Source: SIG622 sp045604705 (GTDB taxonomy: Bacteria; Bacillota; Clostridia; Oscillospirales; CAG-382). From it: 21,121 nucleotides of DNA. A program made the position numbers and the translations under genes. Below, piece after piece: positions 7,638-14,874 of the stretch. The DNA lies in contig JAZUOO010000048.1 in NCBI GenBank assembly GCA_045604705.1, positions 1-21,121 of the forward strand, read 5' to 3'. The notes below the pieces were generated by a model that searched no databases, was not told the DNA's origin, and was given only the letters and a program-made list of their open reading frames with translations. Position 1 is the stretch's first letter; every line of letters starts with the position of its first letter.

Positions 7638-9353
7638 ATGAAAAAAATGTTTGTCTACATGAGGCGTTACTGGTTTATTGCGCTTCTTGCACCCATTACC
7701 ATGATAGCTGAGGTCTTTATAGATCTTCAGCTACCAAAGCTCATGTCCACCATTGTGGATGACGGCGTACTCAAGGGTAATCTGGATATTGTTATAAATA
7801 CGGGAGTACTGATGATACTTCTTTCCATGGTCGGAGGTCTGTCGGGTATTCTTGCGGCGGCTTTCGGTTCAATCGCATCGCAGAATTTCGGAAATGATGT
7901 GCGTTGTGATACATACAAAAGAGTTATGAGTCTTTCTCCCGAGCAGACGGATAAATTTACCACAGGCTCTCTTGTTACAAGAATTACCAACGATATTCAG
8001 CAGGTGCAGATGTTTATGAACTTCCTTCTTCGAATGTTTGTACGCTCGCCCATGTTCTTTATCGGCGGTATCTTTATGATGCTTGGACTGAATCTGAGCT
8101 TTGCGACAGTCGTTGCAATATCACTTCCCATAATGCTTATCGGCGTTGTGCTTATCGTTATGAGAACCAATCCCATGTTCAAGGTGGTACAGGAAAAGCT
8201 GGACAAGGTAAACTCGGTTGTTATGGAAAATGTAACAGGCGCAAGAGTTGTTAAGGCTTATGTAAGAGAAGACCACGAAACAAAGCGTTTCGGCAAGGCA
8301 AATAACGAACTTTGCGATACAAACCTCAAGGTTCACATGATACTTGCACTTATGAGTCCTATTATTATGATAGTCATGAATGCCTCGGTAATTGCAATTA
8401 TTTATATCGGCGGTTTCCAGGTACAGGCACGTGCCATGGATGTCGGTGACGTTATGGCGGCGGTAACATATGTTACGCAGATACTCCATTCCGTAATGAT
8501 GATAACAATGATGTTCCAGATGATTTCCCGTGCTTCCGCTTCGGCAGGCAGAATCAGTGAGGTTCTTAATACCGAGCCTGTGATAAGAGGTGGCGAAAAG
8601 GTTCTTGAGGGCGATATTACCGAGATTGAATTCAGAAACGTATCCTTCAAGTATCCCGGCACAAGCGGAAACGATATTTTAGCGGATGTTGACTTTAAAC
8701 TGCATAAGGGTGAAAACGTAGCTATTCTCGGTTCAACGGGTTCAGGTAAGACTACGCTTGTTGCGCTTATTGCGAGATATTATGATGTTTGCTCCGGCGA
8801 GATACTGGTTAACGGTGTGAATGTCAAGGAATATACACTTGATTCGCTTCGCAGAAAAATCGGCTATGTTCTTCAGAAGAGCGAGCTTTTCTCGGGAACG
8901 GTAGAGGAAAATATAAAGTGGGGTGATGAAAGTGCAAGCCTTGACAAGGTAAGAGAATGTGCAAAAATTGCTCAGGCGGATGACTTTATTATGGGCTTCA
9001 ACGATGATTACCAAACGGTTATCGGCGAAAAGGGTGCATCGCTCTCCGGCGGTCAGAAGCAGAGAATTTCCATTGCCCGTTCCATTATGAAAAAGCCTGA
9101 GGTTCTTATTTTCGACGACAGCACCTCGGCACTTGACCTTGGAACGGAATCAAGACTCCATGCGGCACTTCGTGAGAATCTTTCCGGCACGACCGTCATT
9201 ATGATTGCACAGAGAATTGCAAGTGTTCGCAGCTGCGACAGAATATTCGTGCTTGACGGTGGAAGAATAGTCGGCAGCGGAACACACGACGAGCTGCTTG
9301 GAAGCAACGAAGTATATATTGACATCTACAATTCTCAGCTTTCAAAGGAATAA
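7638..9353 (+). CDS. ABC exporter half-transporter A, with degenerate ATPase site
   Basis: A 571-residue half-transporter: a six-helix exporter membrane domain (about 1-310) fused to a nucleotide-binding domain. It has Walker A GSTGSGKT (365-372), Q-loop Gln413 and an intact LSGGQ (469-473). The Walker B end reads FDDSTSALD, with Asp494 in place of the catalytic Glu, and the switch position is Gln525 (IAQR) in place of His. Both changes mark the non-hydrolysing site of heterodimeric exporters such as TM287/TM288 and BmrC/BmrD. The start ATG 7638 has GAAAGGA (7618-7624) at a rather long 13-base spacing. The partner gene begins 40 bases downstream. The family exports drugs, lipids or peptides; the substrate is not evident. 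Confidence 0.88.
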   Translation: MKKMFVYMRRYWFIALLAPITMIAEVFIDLQLPKLMSTIVDDGVLKGNLDIVINTGVLMILLSMVGGLSGILAAAFGSIASQNFGNDVRCDTYKRVMSLSPEQTDKFTTGSLVTRITNDIQQVQMFMNFLLRMFVRSPMFFIGGIFMMLGLNLSFATVVAISLPIMLIGVVLIVMRTNPMFKVVQEKLDKVNSVVMENVTGARVVKAYVREDHETKRFGKANNELCDTNLKVHMILALMSPIIMIVMNASVIAIIYIGGFQVQARAMDVGDVMAAVTYVTQILHSVMMITMMFQMISRASASAGRISEVLNTEPVIRGGEKVLEGDITEIEFRNVSFKYPGTSGNDILADVDFKLHKGENVAILGSTGSGKTTLVALIARYYDVCSGEILVNGVNVKEYTLDSLRRKIGYVLQKSELFSGTVEENIKWGDESASLDKVRECAKIAQADDFIMGFNDDYQTVIGEKGASLSGGQKQRISIARSIMKKPEVLIFDDSTSALDLGTESRLHAALRENLSGTTVIMIAQRIASVRSCDRIFVLDGGRIVGSGTHDELLGSNEVYIDIYNSQLSKE

Positions 9354-9393
9354 CGGTTCCGAGAAGTATTACATTCGTGAAAGGAAATTATCA

Positions 9394-11319
9394 ATGAACA
9401 ATACACCTAAAAAAGACGTTCGCCCGCAGATTGGTCCGGGAGGCCCGAGACCGGGAGGAAGACCCGGAGGCCCCCACGGTGCCATGCTCAACATGGAAAA
9501 GCCGAAGGATACATGGGGAACACTCAAAAAGCTGATTGTTTATATCGGCAGAAGCAAATATGTAGTTCTTGGACTGCTTGCGGTAATGATAGTTACAACG
9601 CTTCTGAATCTTGCAGGTCCGGCACTTCAGCAGAAAGCCATTGACTCCATAACCATATACACAGAGGAAGAAGCAGCGAAACTGATTGCGGAAAATCCCG
9701 AGGCGACACCGCTTCTCAACATAGATACGGAAACTCTTATAAGAATGCTTGTGATGATGGCAGTTGTTTATCTTATAAGTGCGCTGCTGTCCTATTTCCA
9801 GGGCGTATACTCGGCAAGGCTTTCTCAGTCTACCGTCAGAACCATGAGACTGGATTTGTTTACAAAGCTTGAAAAGCTGCCCATCAAGTTCTTTGACACC
9901 CACAGACACGGTGATATAATGAGCCGTCTTTCCAACGATACGGAAAACATTTCCATGACTATATCCCAATCCATCGGCTCACTGTTCTCGGGAGTTATTA
10001 CTATTGTGGGTACTCTTGTAATCATGCTTGCCTACAGCCCGCTTATGACGCTTGTAAGTATGATCACGATTCCGCTGACATTGCTTGTTACAATGAAGCT
10101 CTCAAAGTTCATGCGACGCTTCTTCAAACAGCAGCAGATGCTTCTGGGCGAGCTTAACAGCGAGGTAGAAGAATCTATCAACGGGTTTAAAACGGTAATT
10201 GCATTCGGACGTGAGGGCAAGTGCGTTGAAGAATTTTCCGTAGTCAGCAAAAAGCTCTCCAAAGCCGGCATCAAAGCCAACATCTTCGGCGGCGTTATGG
10301 GGCCGCTCATGAACGTTATCGGCAACCTCGGTTATCTTCTTGTTGCGGCGATAGGCGGTTATCTTGCCATCACTACCGCAGGTACGAAAGGGGCAATTAC
10401 AGTCGGTGTTATTCAGGCGTTCCTGCTTTATTCCAAACAGTTCTCAAGACCTATCAATGAAATTGCAAACCAATATGCGGCGATACAAACTGCCATTGCA
10501 GGTGCGGAGCGTGTATTTGAGATACTTGATGCAGAGCCTGAGATTGATGACGGAGATTTCGAGATTTCCGAGGAAAACATAAAGGGTAATCTTGAATTCA
10601 ATAATCTTGTGTTCTCCTATGTAAAGGGTGAGGAAGTCCTCAAAGGCTTTGATTTAAAGGTTAAGCCCGGACAAAAAATAGCCATTGTCGGAAAAACGGG
10701 AGCCGGAAAAACTACCGTTGCAAATCTTCTGACACGTTTCTATGAGCTTGACAGCGGTGAAATTCTACTTGACGGCAGAAATGTCACCGATATAACAAAG
10801 GAATCACTCAGAAAGAACATCGCGATAGTACTTCAGGACACGGTTCTTTTCTCGGATACCATAAGAAACAACATCCGCTACGGTAACCAGGAGGCTACCG
10901 ACGAGCAGATATACGATGCGGCAAAGAGTGCTAATATCGCTTCCTTTATTGAGCATCTTCCCGACGGCTATGACACTGTGCTCACCGAGGGCGGCGGAAA
11001 CCTCAGCCAGGGACAAAGACAGCTTCTTTCCATCGCACGTGCCTTTATAGCAGACCCCAAGATTCTTATTCTTGACGAAGCAACCTCCAGTGTTGACACA
11101 AGAACCGAGGTTCATATTCAGAACGCCTTTGCAAAGCTGCTCCGTGGCAGAACGAGTCTTATTATCGCTCACAGACTTTCCACAATAAAGGATGCCGATG
11201 TGATTATAGTTGTTGACGACGGTAAGGTTGCGGAATTCGGAAATCATGAGGAGCTAATTGCCAAAGAGGGTGCATATTTCAATCTTTACAAGTCGCAGTA
11301 TGCGGGATTTGCCACCTGA
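9394..11319 (+). CDS. ABC exporter half-transporter B, with canonical catalytic residues
   Basis: A 641-residue partner of the preceding protein. A Gly/Pro/Arg-rich cytoplasmic N-terminus (about 10-30, repeats of GGP and PGG) precedes six membrane helices and the ATPase domain. The latter has Walker A GKTGAGKT (433-440), Walker B with catalytic Glu562 (LDEATSSVD) and switch His593 (IAHRLS). Its signature motif is LSQGQ (537-541) rather than LSGGQ. In the dimer this altered signature faces the degenerate Walker site of half A, so one ATP site is fully canonical and one is inactive, as expected for an obligate heterodimer. I chose ATG 9394 because GAAAGGAAA lies just before it; the frame is open further upstream into the first gene, but without start signals. 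It is co-transcribed from the promoter at 7484. Confidence 0.9.
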   Translation: MNNTPKKDVRPQIGPGGPRPGGRPGGPHGAMLNMEKPKDTWGTLKKLIVYIGRSKYVVLGLLAVMIVTTLLNLAGPALQQKAIDSITIYTEEEAAKLIAENPEATPLLNIDTETLIRMLVMMAVVYLISALLSYFQGVYSARLSQSTVRTMRLDLFTKLEKLPIKFFDTHRHGDIMSRLSNDTENISMTISQSIGSLFSGVITIVGTLVIMLAYSPLMTLVSMITIPLTLLVTMKLSKFMRRFFKQQQMLLGELNSEVEESINGFKTVIAFGREGKCVEEFSVVSKKLSKAGIKANIFGGVMGPLMNVIGNLGYLLVAAIGGYLAITTAGTKGAITVGVIQAFLLYSKQFSRPINEIANQYAAIQTAIAGAERVFEILDAEPEIDDGDFEISEENIKGNLEFNNLVFSYVKGEEVLKGFDLKVKPGQKIAIVGKTGAGKTTVANLLTRFYELDSGEILLDGRNVTDITKESLRKNIAIVLQDTVLFSDTIRNNIRYGNQEATDEQIYDAAKSANIASFIEHLPDGYDTVLTEGGGNLSQGQRQLLSIARAFIADPKILILDEATSSVDTRTEVHIQNAFAKLLRGRTSLIIAHRLSTIKDADVIIVVDDGKVAEFGNHEELIAKEGAYFNLYKSQYAGFAT

Positions 11320-11389
11320 TAAGTGGTATAAAACAAAAAAATATAACGGCACGATAAGGCGTACCGTATGTGATATGATATTATTGTAT

Positions 11390-11416
11390 TCCCCGGTCTT
11401 TTACATGGATCGGGGA
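11390..11416 (+). terminator. Terminator of the ABC exporter operon
   Basis: Stem TCCCCGGTC (11390-11398) / GATCGGGGA (11408-11416) with one G-U pair and a 9-base loop, followed by an interrupted T tract (TGCTTTTATTGTATTTT). It sits between convergent genes. Confidence 0.65.
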
Positions 11417-11421
11417 TGCTT

Positions 11422-11985
11422 TTATTGTATTTTCATCATTTTGCGAAGCCCCTCTTTTGCACGCATTACTCTTGAGCTGACGGCTGTTTCGCTGATACCG
11501 AGGACTTCAGCAATTTCCTTTTCACGCATTCCCAGACGATATTTCATTATGATAACGTCCCTTTGTGCAGTGGGGAGTGAGTCTATGTAGCTTCTTGTTT
11601 CGGAAATACGTTCGTTGGTTATTACTATTTCCTCAACATTGGCATCCGGATCGGATATTTCGGGGAAAAACACCTCGCCATCCCGGTCGATGTACTGCTC
11701 GCTTGTGTGCTTTCTTTCTGTGTTTTTTCTGCGTTTAATGTCACGGGCGGTATTTCTTGTGTAAATTATGATAAGCAGTATCAGATCATCGCCGGAGAGG
11801 GACATGAATTTATCAATATTCTTGTATATCTTTATAAATGTATCCTGAAGTGCATCCTCTGCGTCATGCTTGTTTTCAAGGATCTTGAAGGCAGAATTGT
11901 ACATTCTGACGCTGTGTGCATTATACAGCTCTTCAAGTGCTTTCTGCTTTGTTTCATCACCTATTGTCAGTATAAAAGAAAGCAT
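11422..11985 (-). CDS. ECF-type RNA polymerase sigma factor
   Basis: A 187-residue sigma-70 family protein of extracytoplasmic-function size. Region 2 spans about 14-85, with AEDALQDTFIKIY (41-53) as the region 2.2 core. An acidic linker follows, then region 4 (about 130-185) with SLPTAQRDVIIMKYRLGM and the DNA-binding helix-turn-helix KEIAEVLGISETAVSSRVMR. It begins at ATG 11985, preceded on the minus strand by GAAAGGAAAAGG. The two membrane proteins upstream on the same strand (20-base gap to the nearer one) are its probable anti-sigma partners. Sigma being the last gene is unusual. The linker between regions 2 and 4 is longer than in minimal ECF factors. Target genes cannot be inferred. 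Confidence 0.88.
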   Translation of the reverse strand: MLSFILTIGDETKQKALEELYNAHSVRMYNSAFKILENKHDAEDALQDTFIKIYKNIDKFMSLSGDDLILLIIIYTRNTARDIKRRKNTERKHTSEQYIDRDGEVFFPEISDPDANVEEIVITNERISETRSYIDSLPTAQRDVIIMKYRLGMREKEIAEVLGISETAVSSRVMRAKEGLRKMMKIQ

Positions 11986-12005
11986 CTGACCTTTTCCTTT
12001 CGTTG

Positions 12006-12728
12006 TTATTGTGCCTTTGGGCTGTCCGTAATGTTTTGGTATACGCTTTTTGCAAGCATTACAGCTTCTTCCATTGACTTTGTGCCGTATATGCTGTAAT
12101 TGTGTTCTTTATCCGCCCAGCGCAGTTCAAATATTTTGCCGTTATCCGTGTGTGTTATCAGTACCTCGCCCGGATTATCGTTTACAAGGACATACAAACC
12201 GTCAGAGGAGAGAGCTTTATTTTCTGCCGTTTCTTCCCTCTGTATCTCTTTCGGGCTTTGGGTGTAGTAGATGTATCCGTCGGAAGTCTTATATTCCACG
12301 TTGTAGAGAGAAGAGGATTGGACAAGCACTGTCACTGTGTGTTCTTCGCAGAGCTTTGGCAAAAGAAATTCGGTTATCGCTAATGTCGGAGCTCGATTTT
12401 CAAAGTCGTCGTCCTTAAGAGAGAAGTATTCCCGAAAATTCCGTGTTTCCGAGGCATCACGGACAAGTCTTGCCGCACAGAAGCCCATAACGGCAAATGA
12501 TGCCGCAAGAAGCACGAGAAGCATTACCGCAACGGTTTTAGCTTTGGCGGTGAGTTTTCCGTTCCTGTAAAGCTCCGAACGGCGTATTCTTTTGAGTATT
12601 CTCTTAAAGCACCTTTTTTCGGGGACTTTCCCCGAACATCTTAAATATTCGTCTATCTCGGCTCTGCCTGCATCCTTTGCGGCTATGTGCAGGAGAACGT
12701 CGCAGGGAAGGAAAGTTTGAGAAGTCAT
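12006..12728 (-). CDS. Single-pass membrane protein, probable anti-sigma factor (second copy)
   Basis: 240 residues. A cytoplasmic N-terminal part contains LLHIAAKDAGRAEIDEYL. One membrane helix (TVAVMLLVLLAASFAVMGF) comes about 65-85 residues in, followed by an extracytoplasmic domain with YIYYTQSP and ending in a DUF4367-like block (FELRWADKEHNYSIYGTKS). I took ATG 12728 over the ATG at 12785, because AAAGGA stands 8 bases before it, whereas 12785 overlaps the upstream stop codon and lacks a site. It shares the N-terminal AAK-AG-ID-Y motif with the gene upstream, so the two are paralogues. The sigma gene follows 20 bases later. The topology suits an anti-sigma factor sensing the envelope; the assignment rests on context and layout. 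Confidence 0.7.
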   Translation of the reverse strand: MTSQTFLPCDVLLHIAAKDAGRAEIDEYLRCSGKVPEKRCFKRILKRIRRSELYRNGKLTAKAKTVAVMLLVLLAASFAVMGFCAARLVRDASETRNFREYFSLKDDDFENRAPTLAITEFLLPKLCEEHTVTVLVQSSSLYNVEYKTSDGYIYYTQSPKEIQREETAENKALSSDGLYVLVNDNPGEVLITHTDNGKIFELRWADKEHNYSIYGTKSMEEAVMLAKSVYQNITDSPKAQ

Positions 12729-12784
12729 AAGGAAAATCCTTTCGGAAAGTGGATGAGGAGGGAAGGGAGTTTCAGGTAATTGCA

Positions 12785-13471
12785 TTATTTGCTTTGAGCA
12801 ATTTCACACAGCTCGTCAATATCAAGACCGGAAGTCAGCTCATATATGCACTTGCCGTCATTCCATGTGACAGTTGATGTGGTTTTGCCGTCTTTTTTTG
12901 TCACCGATGCACAGCCGCTGTACTTACCTGCAACAATAATTTCAAAGTATTCGGTGGCATTTGTGCTTCCAAGTGTCAGACTGTAATTTTTGGTGAGAGG
13001 CTTTATGCTGTAGATTACGTCGATGTTGTCCTTGCGGTAAACGTCTGCGGTATTGTCGGAGGTTTTGCCGATATGGATGTATTCTTCTCTGAGTATAAGC
13101 GGAATTTCGGATGTTGTTTCTTTGCCCGTCTTTATACCTGAGGTATCATAGGTCAGCACGTAATTTCCGGAGATTTCGGATACGGTAACTTCGGCTATAT
13201 GCTGTTTTTTACCGGCGATACTGCTGACGGTGAGTCCGCAGACAAGGAGTGCGGCAGCGGCTATTAGCACAAATCTTCGTCTGAAGCTGAGATGTCCTTT
13301 TCCGACGTGCTCGGTCTTTTTCGTTATGCCGGATATTTTTGCGGACAGATTCTCGGGAAGCTCGGTTATTACGACTTCCTCGTTGTATTGGTCGATGTCG
13401 ATTTTTCCTGCTGTCTTTGCCGCGACAAAAAGCAAGCTGTCAAGACAGTCATTCCTGTTTTGCATTTCCAT
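12785..13471 (-). CDS. Single-pass membrane protein, probable anti-sigma factor (first copy)
   Basis: 228 residues, first gene of the sigma operon. The cytoplasmic N-terminus has LLFVAAKTAGKIDIDQYNEE, matching the motif in the next gene. One membrane helix (FVLIAAAALLVCGLTVSSIAG) follows at roughly 65-90. The extracytoplasmic part ends with a DUF4367-like region (TSTVTWNDGKCIYELTSGLD). ATG 13471 was chosen since GGAGG (13481-13477) lies 5 bases before it; a TTG at 13483 overlaps that site, and ATG 13465 is a possible alternative. The stop TAA (12787-12785) overlaps an ATG of the next frame as TAATG. It likely holds the ECF sigma factor inactive at the membrane, perhaps for a different signal than the second copy. 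Confidence 0.7.
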   Translation of the reverse strand: MEMQNRNDCLDSLLFVAAKTAGKIDIDQYNEEVVITELPENLSAKISGITKKTEHVGKGHLSFRRRFVLIAAAALLVCGLTVSSIAGKKQHIAEVTVSEISGNYVLTYDTSGIKTGKETTSEIPLILREEYIHIGKTSDNTADVYRKDNIDVIYSIKPLTKNYSLTLGSTNATEYFEIIVAGKYSGCASVTKKDGKTTSTVTWNDGKCIYELTSGLDIDELCEIAQSK

Positions 13472-13572
13472 GGTGACCTCCAATCACCGCCGATTGTGGC
13501 GGCACAACGGTTTTGGGTGAAATTTCCGATTTGTGTGTGTTTCCTGTTCGTCTCTCACCTTTCGCCGATTAC

Positions 13573-13601
13573 ATAATAACACATATTTTCGGATTTTACA
13601 A
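13573..13601 (-). promoter_or_regulatory. Promoter of the anti-sigma/sigma operon
   Basis: On the minus strand, TTGTAA (13601-13596), a 17-base spacer, then TATTAT (13578-13573). The leader of about 95 bases includes a small CCGCC/GGCGG hairpin ending just before the Shine-Dalgarno of the first gene, which could modulate initiation. An ECF-type autoregulated promoter cannot be excluded. Confidence 0.5.
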
Positions 13602-13733
13602 TACCGTTTTCATTCTTTTACATATATCGGAACGTTTGACATAAAAAAATCTCACGCAGTTTTATAAAAAATTTTAATCGGGAATTTTTCAGTACCTTTT
13701 CGCATTCTTTTATTTATACGTTGTCGAAATGTG

Positions 13734-13770
13734 TTGTAATTCATTACAATTGATGCAATTGTTACAATTG
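13734..13770 (+). promoter_or_regulatory. Operator-like cluster: palindrome plus three CAATTG sites at 9-base period
   Basis: A 16-base palindrome, TTGTAAT-TC-ATTACAA (13734-13749), runs into three CAATTG hexamers at 13747, 13756 and 13765. Two of the 9-base units read TTACAATTG. It ends 26 bases before the -35 box of the hairpin-array promoter and lies between divergent transcription units, so a repressor or activator could act here. Confidence 0.45.
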
Positions 13771-13796
13771 GTCGGTTCTCAACCTTAACACCCGTC

Positions 13797-13825
13797 TTGA
13801 CTTTAATAAAAAGATGTGCTATAAT
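13797..13825 (+). promoter_or_regulatory. Strong promoter of the hairpin-array/four-helix-bundle cassette
   Basis: TTGACT (13797-13802), a 17-base spacer and a perfect TATAAT (13820-13825). The predicted start (about 13832) falls inside the first hairpin, which begins immediately after the -10 box, so the whole array should be transcribed as RNA. Confidence 0.85.
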
Positions 13826-14022
13826 GAATTCAACGAAGTTGAATTCAGCTAAATTCGCCTGATGGCGAGCTAAATGTGCTTTCCGCACGCTAAATTACTT
13901 TGTAGCTAAATTGACCTTCGGTCAGCTAAAAGGCGAATTTAATTTAGCTACTCCGAAGGAGTTATTTAGCTATGAAGCAAAGCGGAATAATTTAGCTTTG
14001 AGCTTCAGCTCAAAATTTAGCT
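13826..14022 (+). ncRNA. Structured hairpin-array leader RNA with AGCTAAAT spacers
   Basis: A run of small hairpins with 3-5 base loops separated by an 8-base motif. Stems: 13826-13834/13838-13846 (9 bp), 13855-13859/13864-13868, 13876-13879/13885-13888, 13912-13916/13920-13924, 13950-13954/13958-13962, and 13997-14003/14008-14014 (7 bp). The motif reads AGCTAAAT at 13847, 13868, about 13889 (one base short), 13904 and 13924 (AGCTAAA), then flips to ATTTAGCT at 13942, 13964, 13990 and 14015. Forward and flipped copies are complementary, so nested 7-8 bp rungs can form with the hairpins as side arms, giving a chain of four-way junctions. It lies between a consensus promoter and the four-helix-bundle gene and would form its 5' leader or a separate small RNA. 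I recognise no known RNA family. Confidence 0.7.
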
Positions 14023-14046
14023 AAAAGAATTATAGGATATGGGAAT

Positions 14047-14415
14047 ATGGCAGAAAGCATAATGCTTGATAAAGCAAAAGATTTTGCAGTTGAAATTATA
14101 AATATGTGTAATAACGTTAAAGAAATGAAAAGAGAAAGCGTTTTAACAAATCAGCTTATGCGTTCAGGAACATCAATAGGTGCTAATATTCACGAATCAA
14201 AATATGCACATGGAACATCAGATTTTATATCAAAAATGCAGATTGCATTAAAAGAATGTTATGAGTCAGAATATTGGTTAGAACTTCTTAACAGAACAGG
14301 ATATATCGATGATGAACAATATAAATCAATAATAAATAATTGCGGACAGATTCGCAGAATGTTGATTTCGTCAATTAACACAGTGAAAGAAAAAGGTAAA
14401 AGAGAATTAAAATGA
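14047..14415 (+). CDS. Four-helix-bundle protein (23S rRNA intervening-sequence / Avd-like family)
   Basis: A 122-residue helical protein. LTNQLMRSGTSIGANIHESK (residues 35-54) followed by ISKMQIALKECYESEYWLELL is the signature of the S23/23S_rRNA_IVP family, which also includes the Avd accessory protein of diversity-generating retroelements. Avd is a basic, barrel-forming protein that binds nucleic acid and its reverse transcriptase. The function of most family members is unknown. ATG 14047 has AGGA (14034-14037) at 9 bases. The stop overlaps the next gene as ATGA. The first 120 bases around its start have 34 G or C (28%), far below the flanking sporulation genes, which points to transfer. 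The upstream RNA array is an obvious candidate ligand, by inference only. No reverse transcriptase is present in the window. Confidence 0.85.
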   Translation: MAESIMLDKAKDFAVEIINMCNNVKEMKRESVLTNQLMRSGTSIGANIHESKYAHGTSDFISKMQIALKECYESEYWLELLNRTGYIDDEQYKSIINNCGQIRRMLISSINTVKEKGKRELK

Positions 14416-14810
14416 TTGATTTTAAAAATGCAATATTTTTCAAATTAAAAAAGGTAGAAAATGAAAAGGCGGAACCATTAGTTGGACCGCTGCTAATTTC
14501 AGATGAAAGTATTATTTCTACATATAAAGGTTTACGAGATCAGGTTGTATTTACAAACAAAAGAATAATTTCCGTAAATGTGCAGGGGTTAACAGGAACA
14601 AAACAAGATTATACATCAATGCCGTATTCCAAAATTCAAGTTTATTCAGTTGAAACAGCGGGAATGGGAGAAATGATTTGGAACAAACATACCGCAGATT
14701 GTGAGTTGGAATTATATTTTTCTGGTATTGGAAAAGTGAAATTTGAATTTAAAGGCGAATCTGATATAAAAGAGATTTGTAAAATGATTTCTGGATATGT
14801 GCTAAGATAA
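14412..14810 (+). CDS. Bacterial PH-domain protein (bPH_1, formerly DUF1696)
   Basis: A 132-residue protein made almost wholly of one bacterial pleckstrin-homology-like domain. RDQVVFTNKRIISVNVQGLT is followed by TKQDYTSMPYSKIQVYSVET, the typical run of this family, then GMGEMIWNKHTADCELELYFS. No signal peptide or membrane helix is present, so it is cytoplasmic. Related domains form ring-like oligomers; their function is poorly known. ATG 14412 overlaps the stop of the four-helix-bundle gene by 4 bases (ATGA), so the pair is translationally coupled. AT-rich codon use matches its partner and differs from the flanks, suggesting that both came together. Confidence 0.82.
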   Translation: MIDFKNAIFFKLKKVENEKAEPLVGPLLISDESIISTYKGLRDQVVFTNKRIISVNVQGLTGTKQDYTSMPYSKIQVYSVETAGMGEMIWNKHTADCELELYFSGIGKVKFEFKGESDIKEICKMISGYVLR

Positions 14811-14874
14811 AATTAGTGGCATCAAAATCGTTCACTGATTTTATAATAAACAAAATCCCCTGCGAAAGGAGAAG

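Noticed and set aside
13826..14022. CRISPR array or integron attC array
   Set aside because: The repeat is only 8 bases and changes orientation halfway. The intervening pieces are themselves palindromes of 9-21 bases, not unique spacers, and there are no cas or integrase genes.
14047..14810. Diversity-generating retroelement
   Set aside because: The four-helix-bundle protein is Avd-like, but there is no reverse transcriptase, template repeat or variable repeat in the window.
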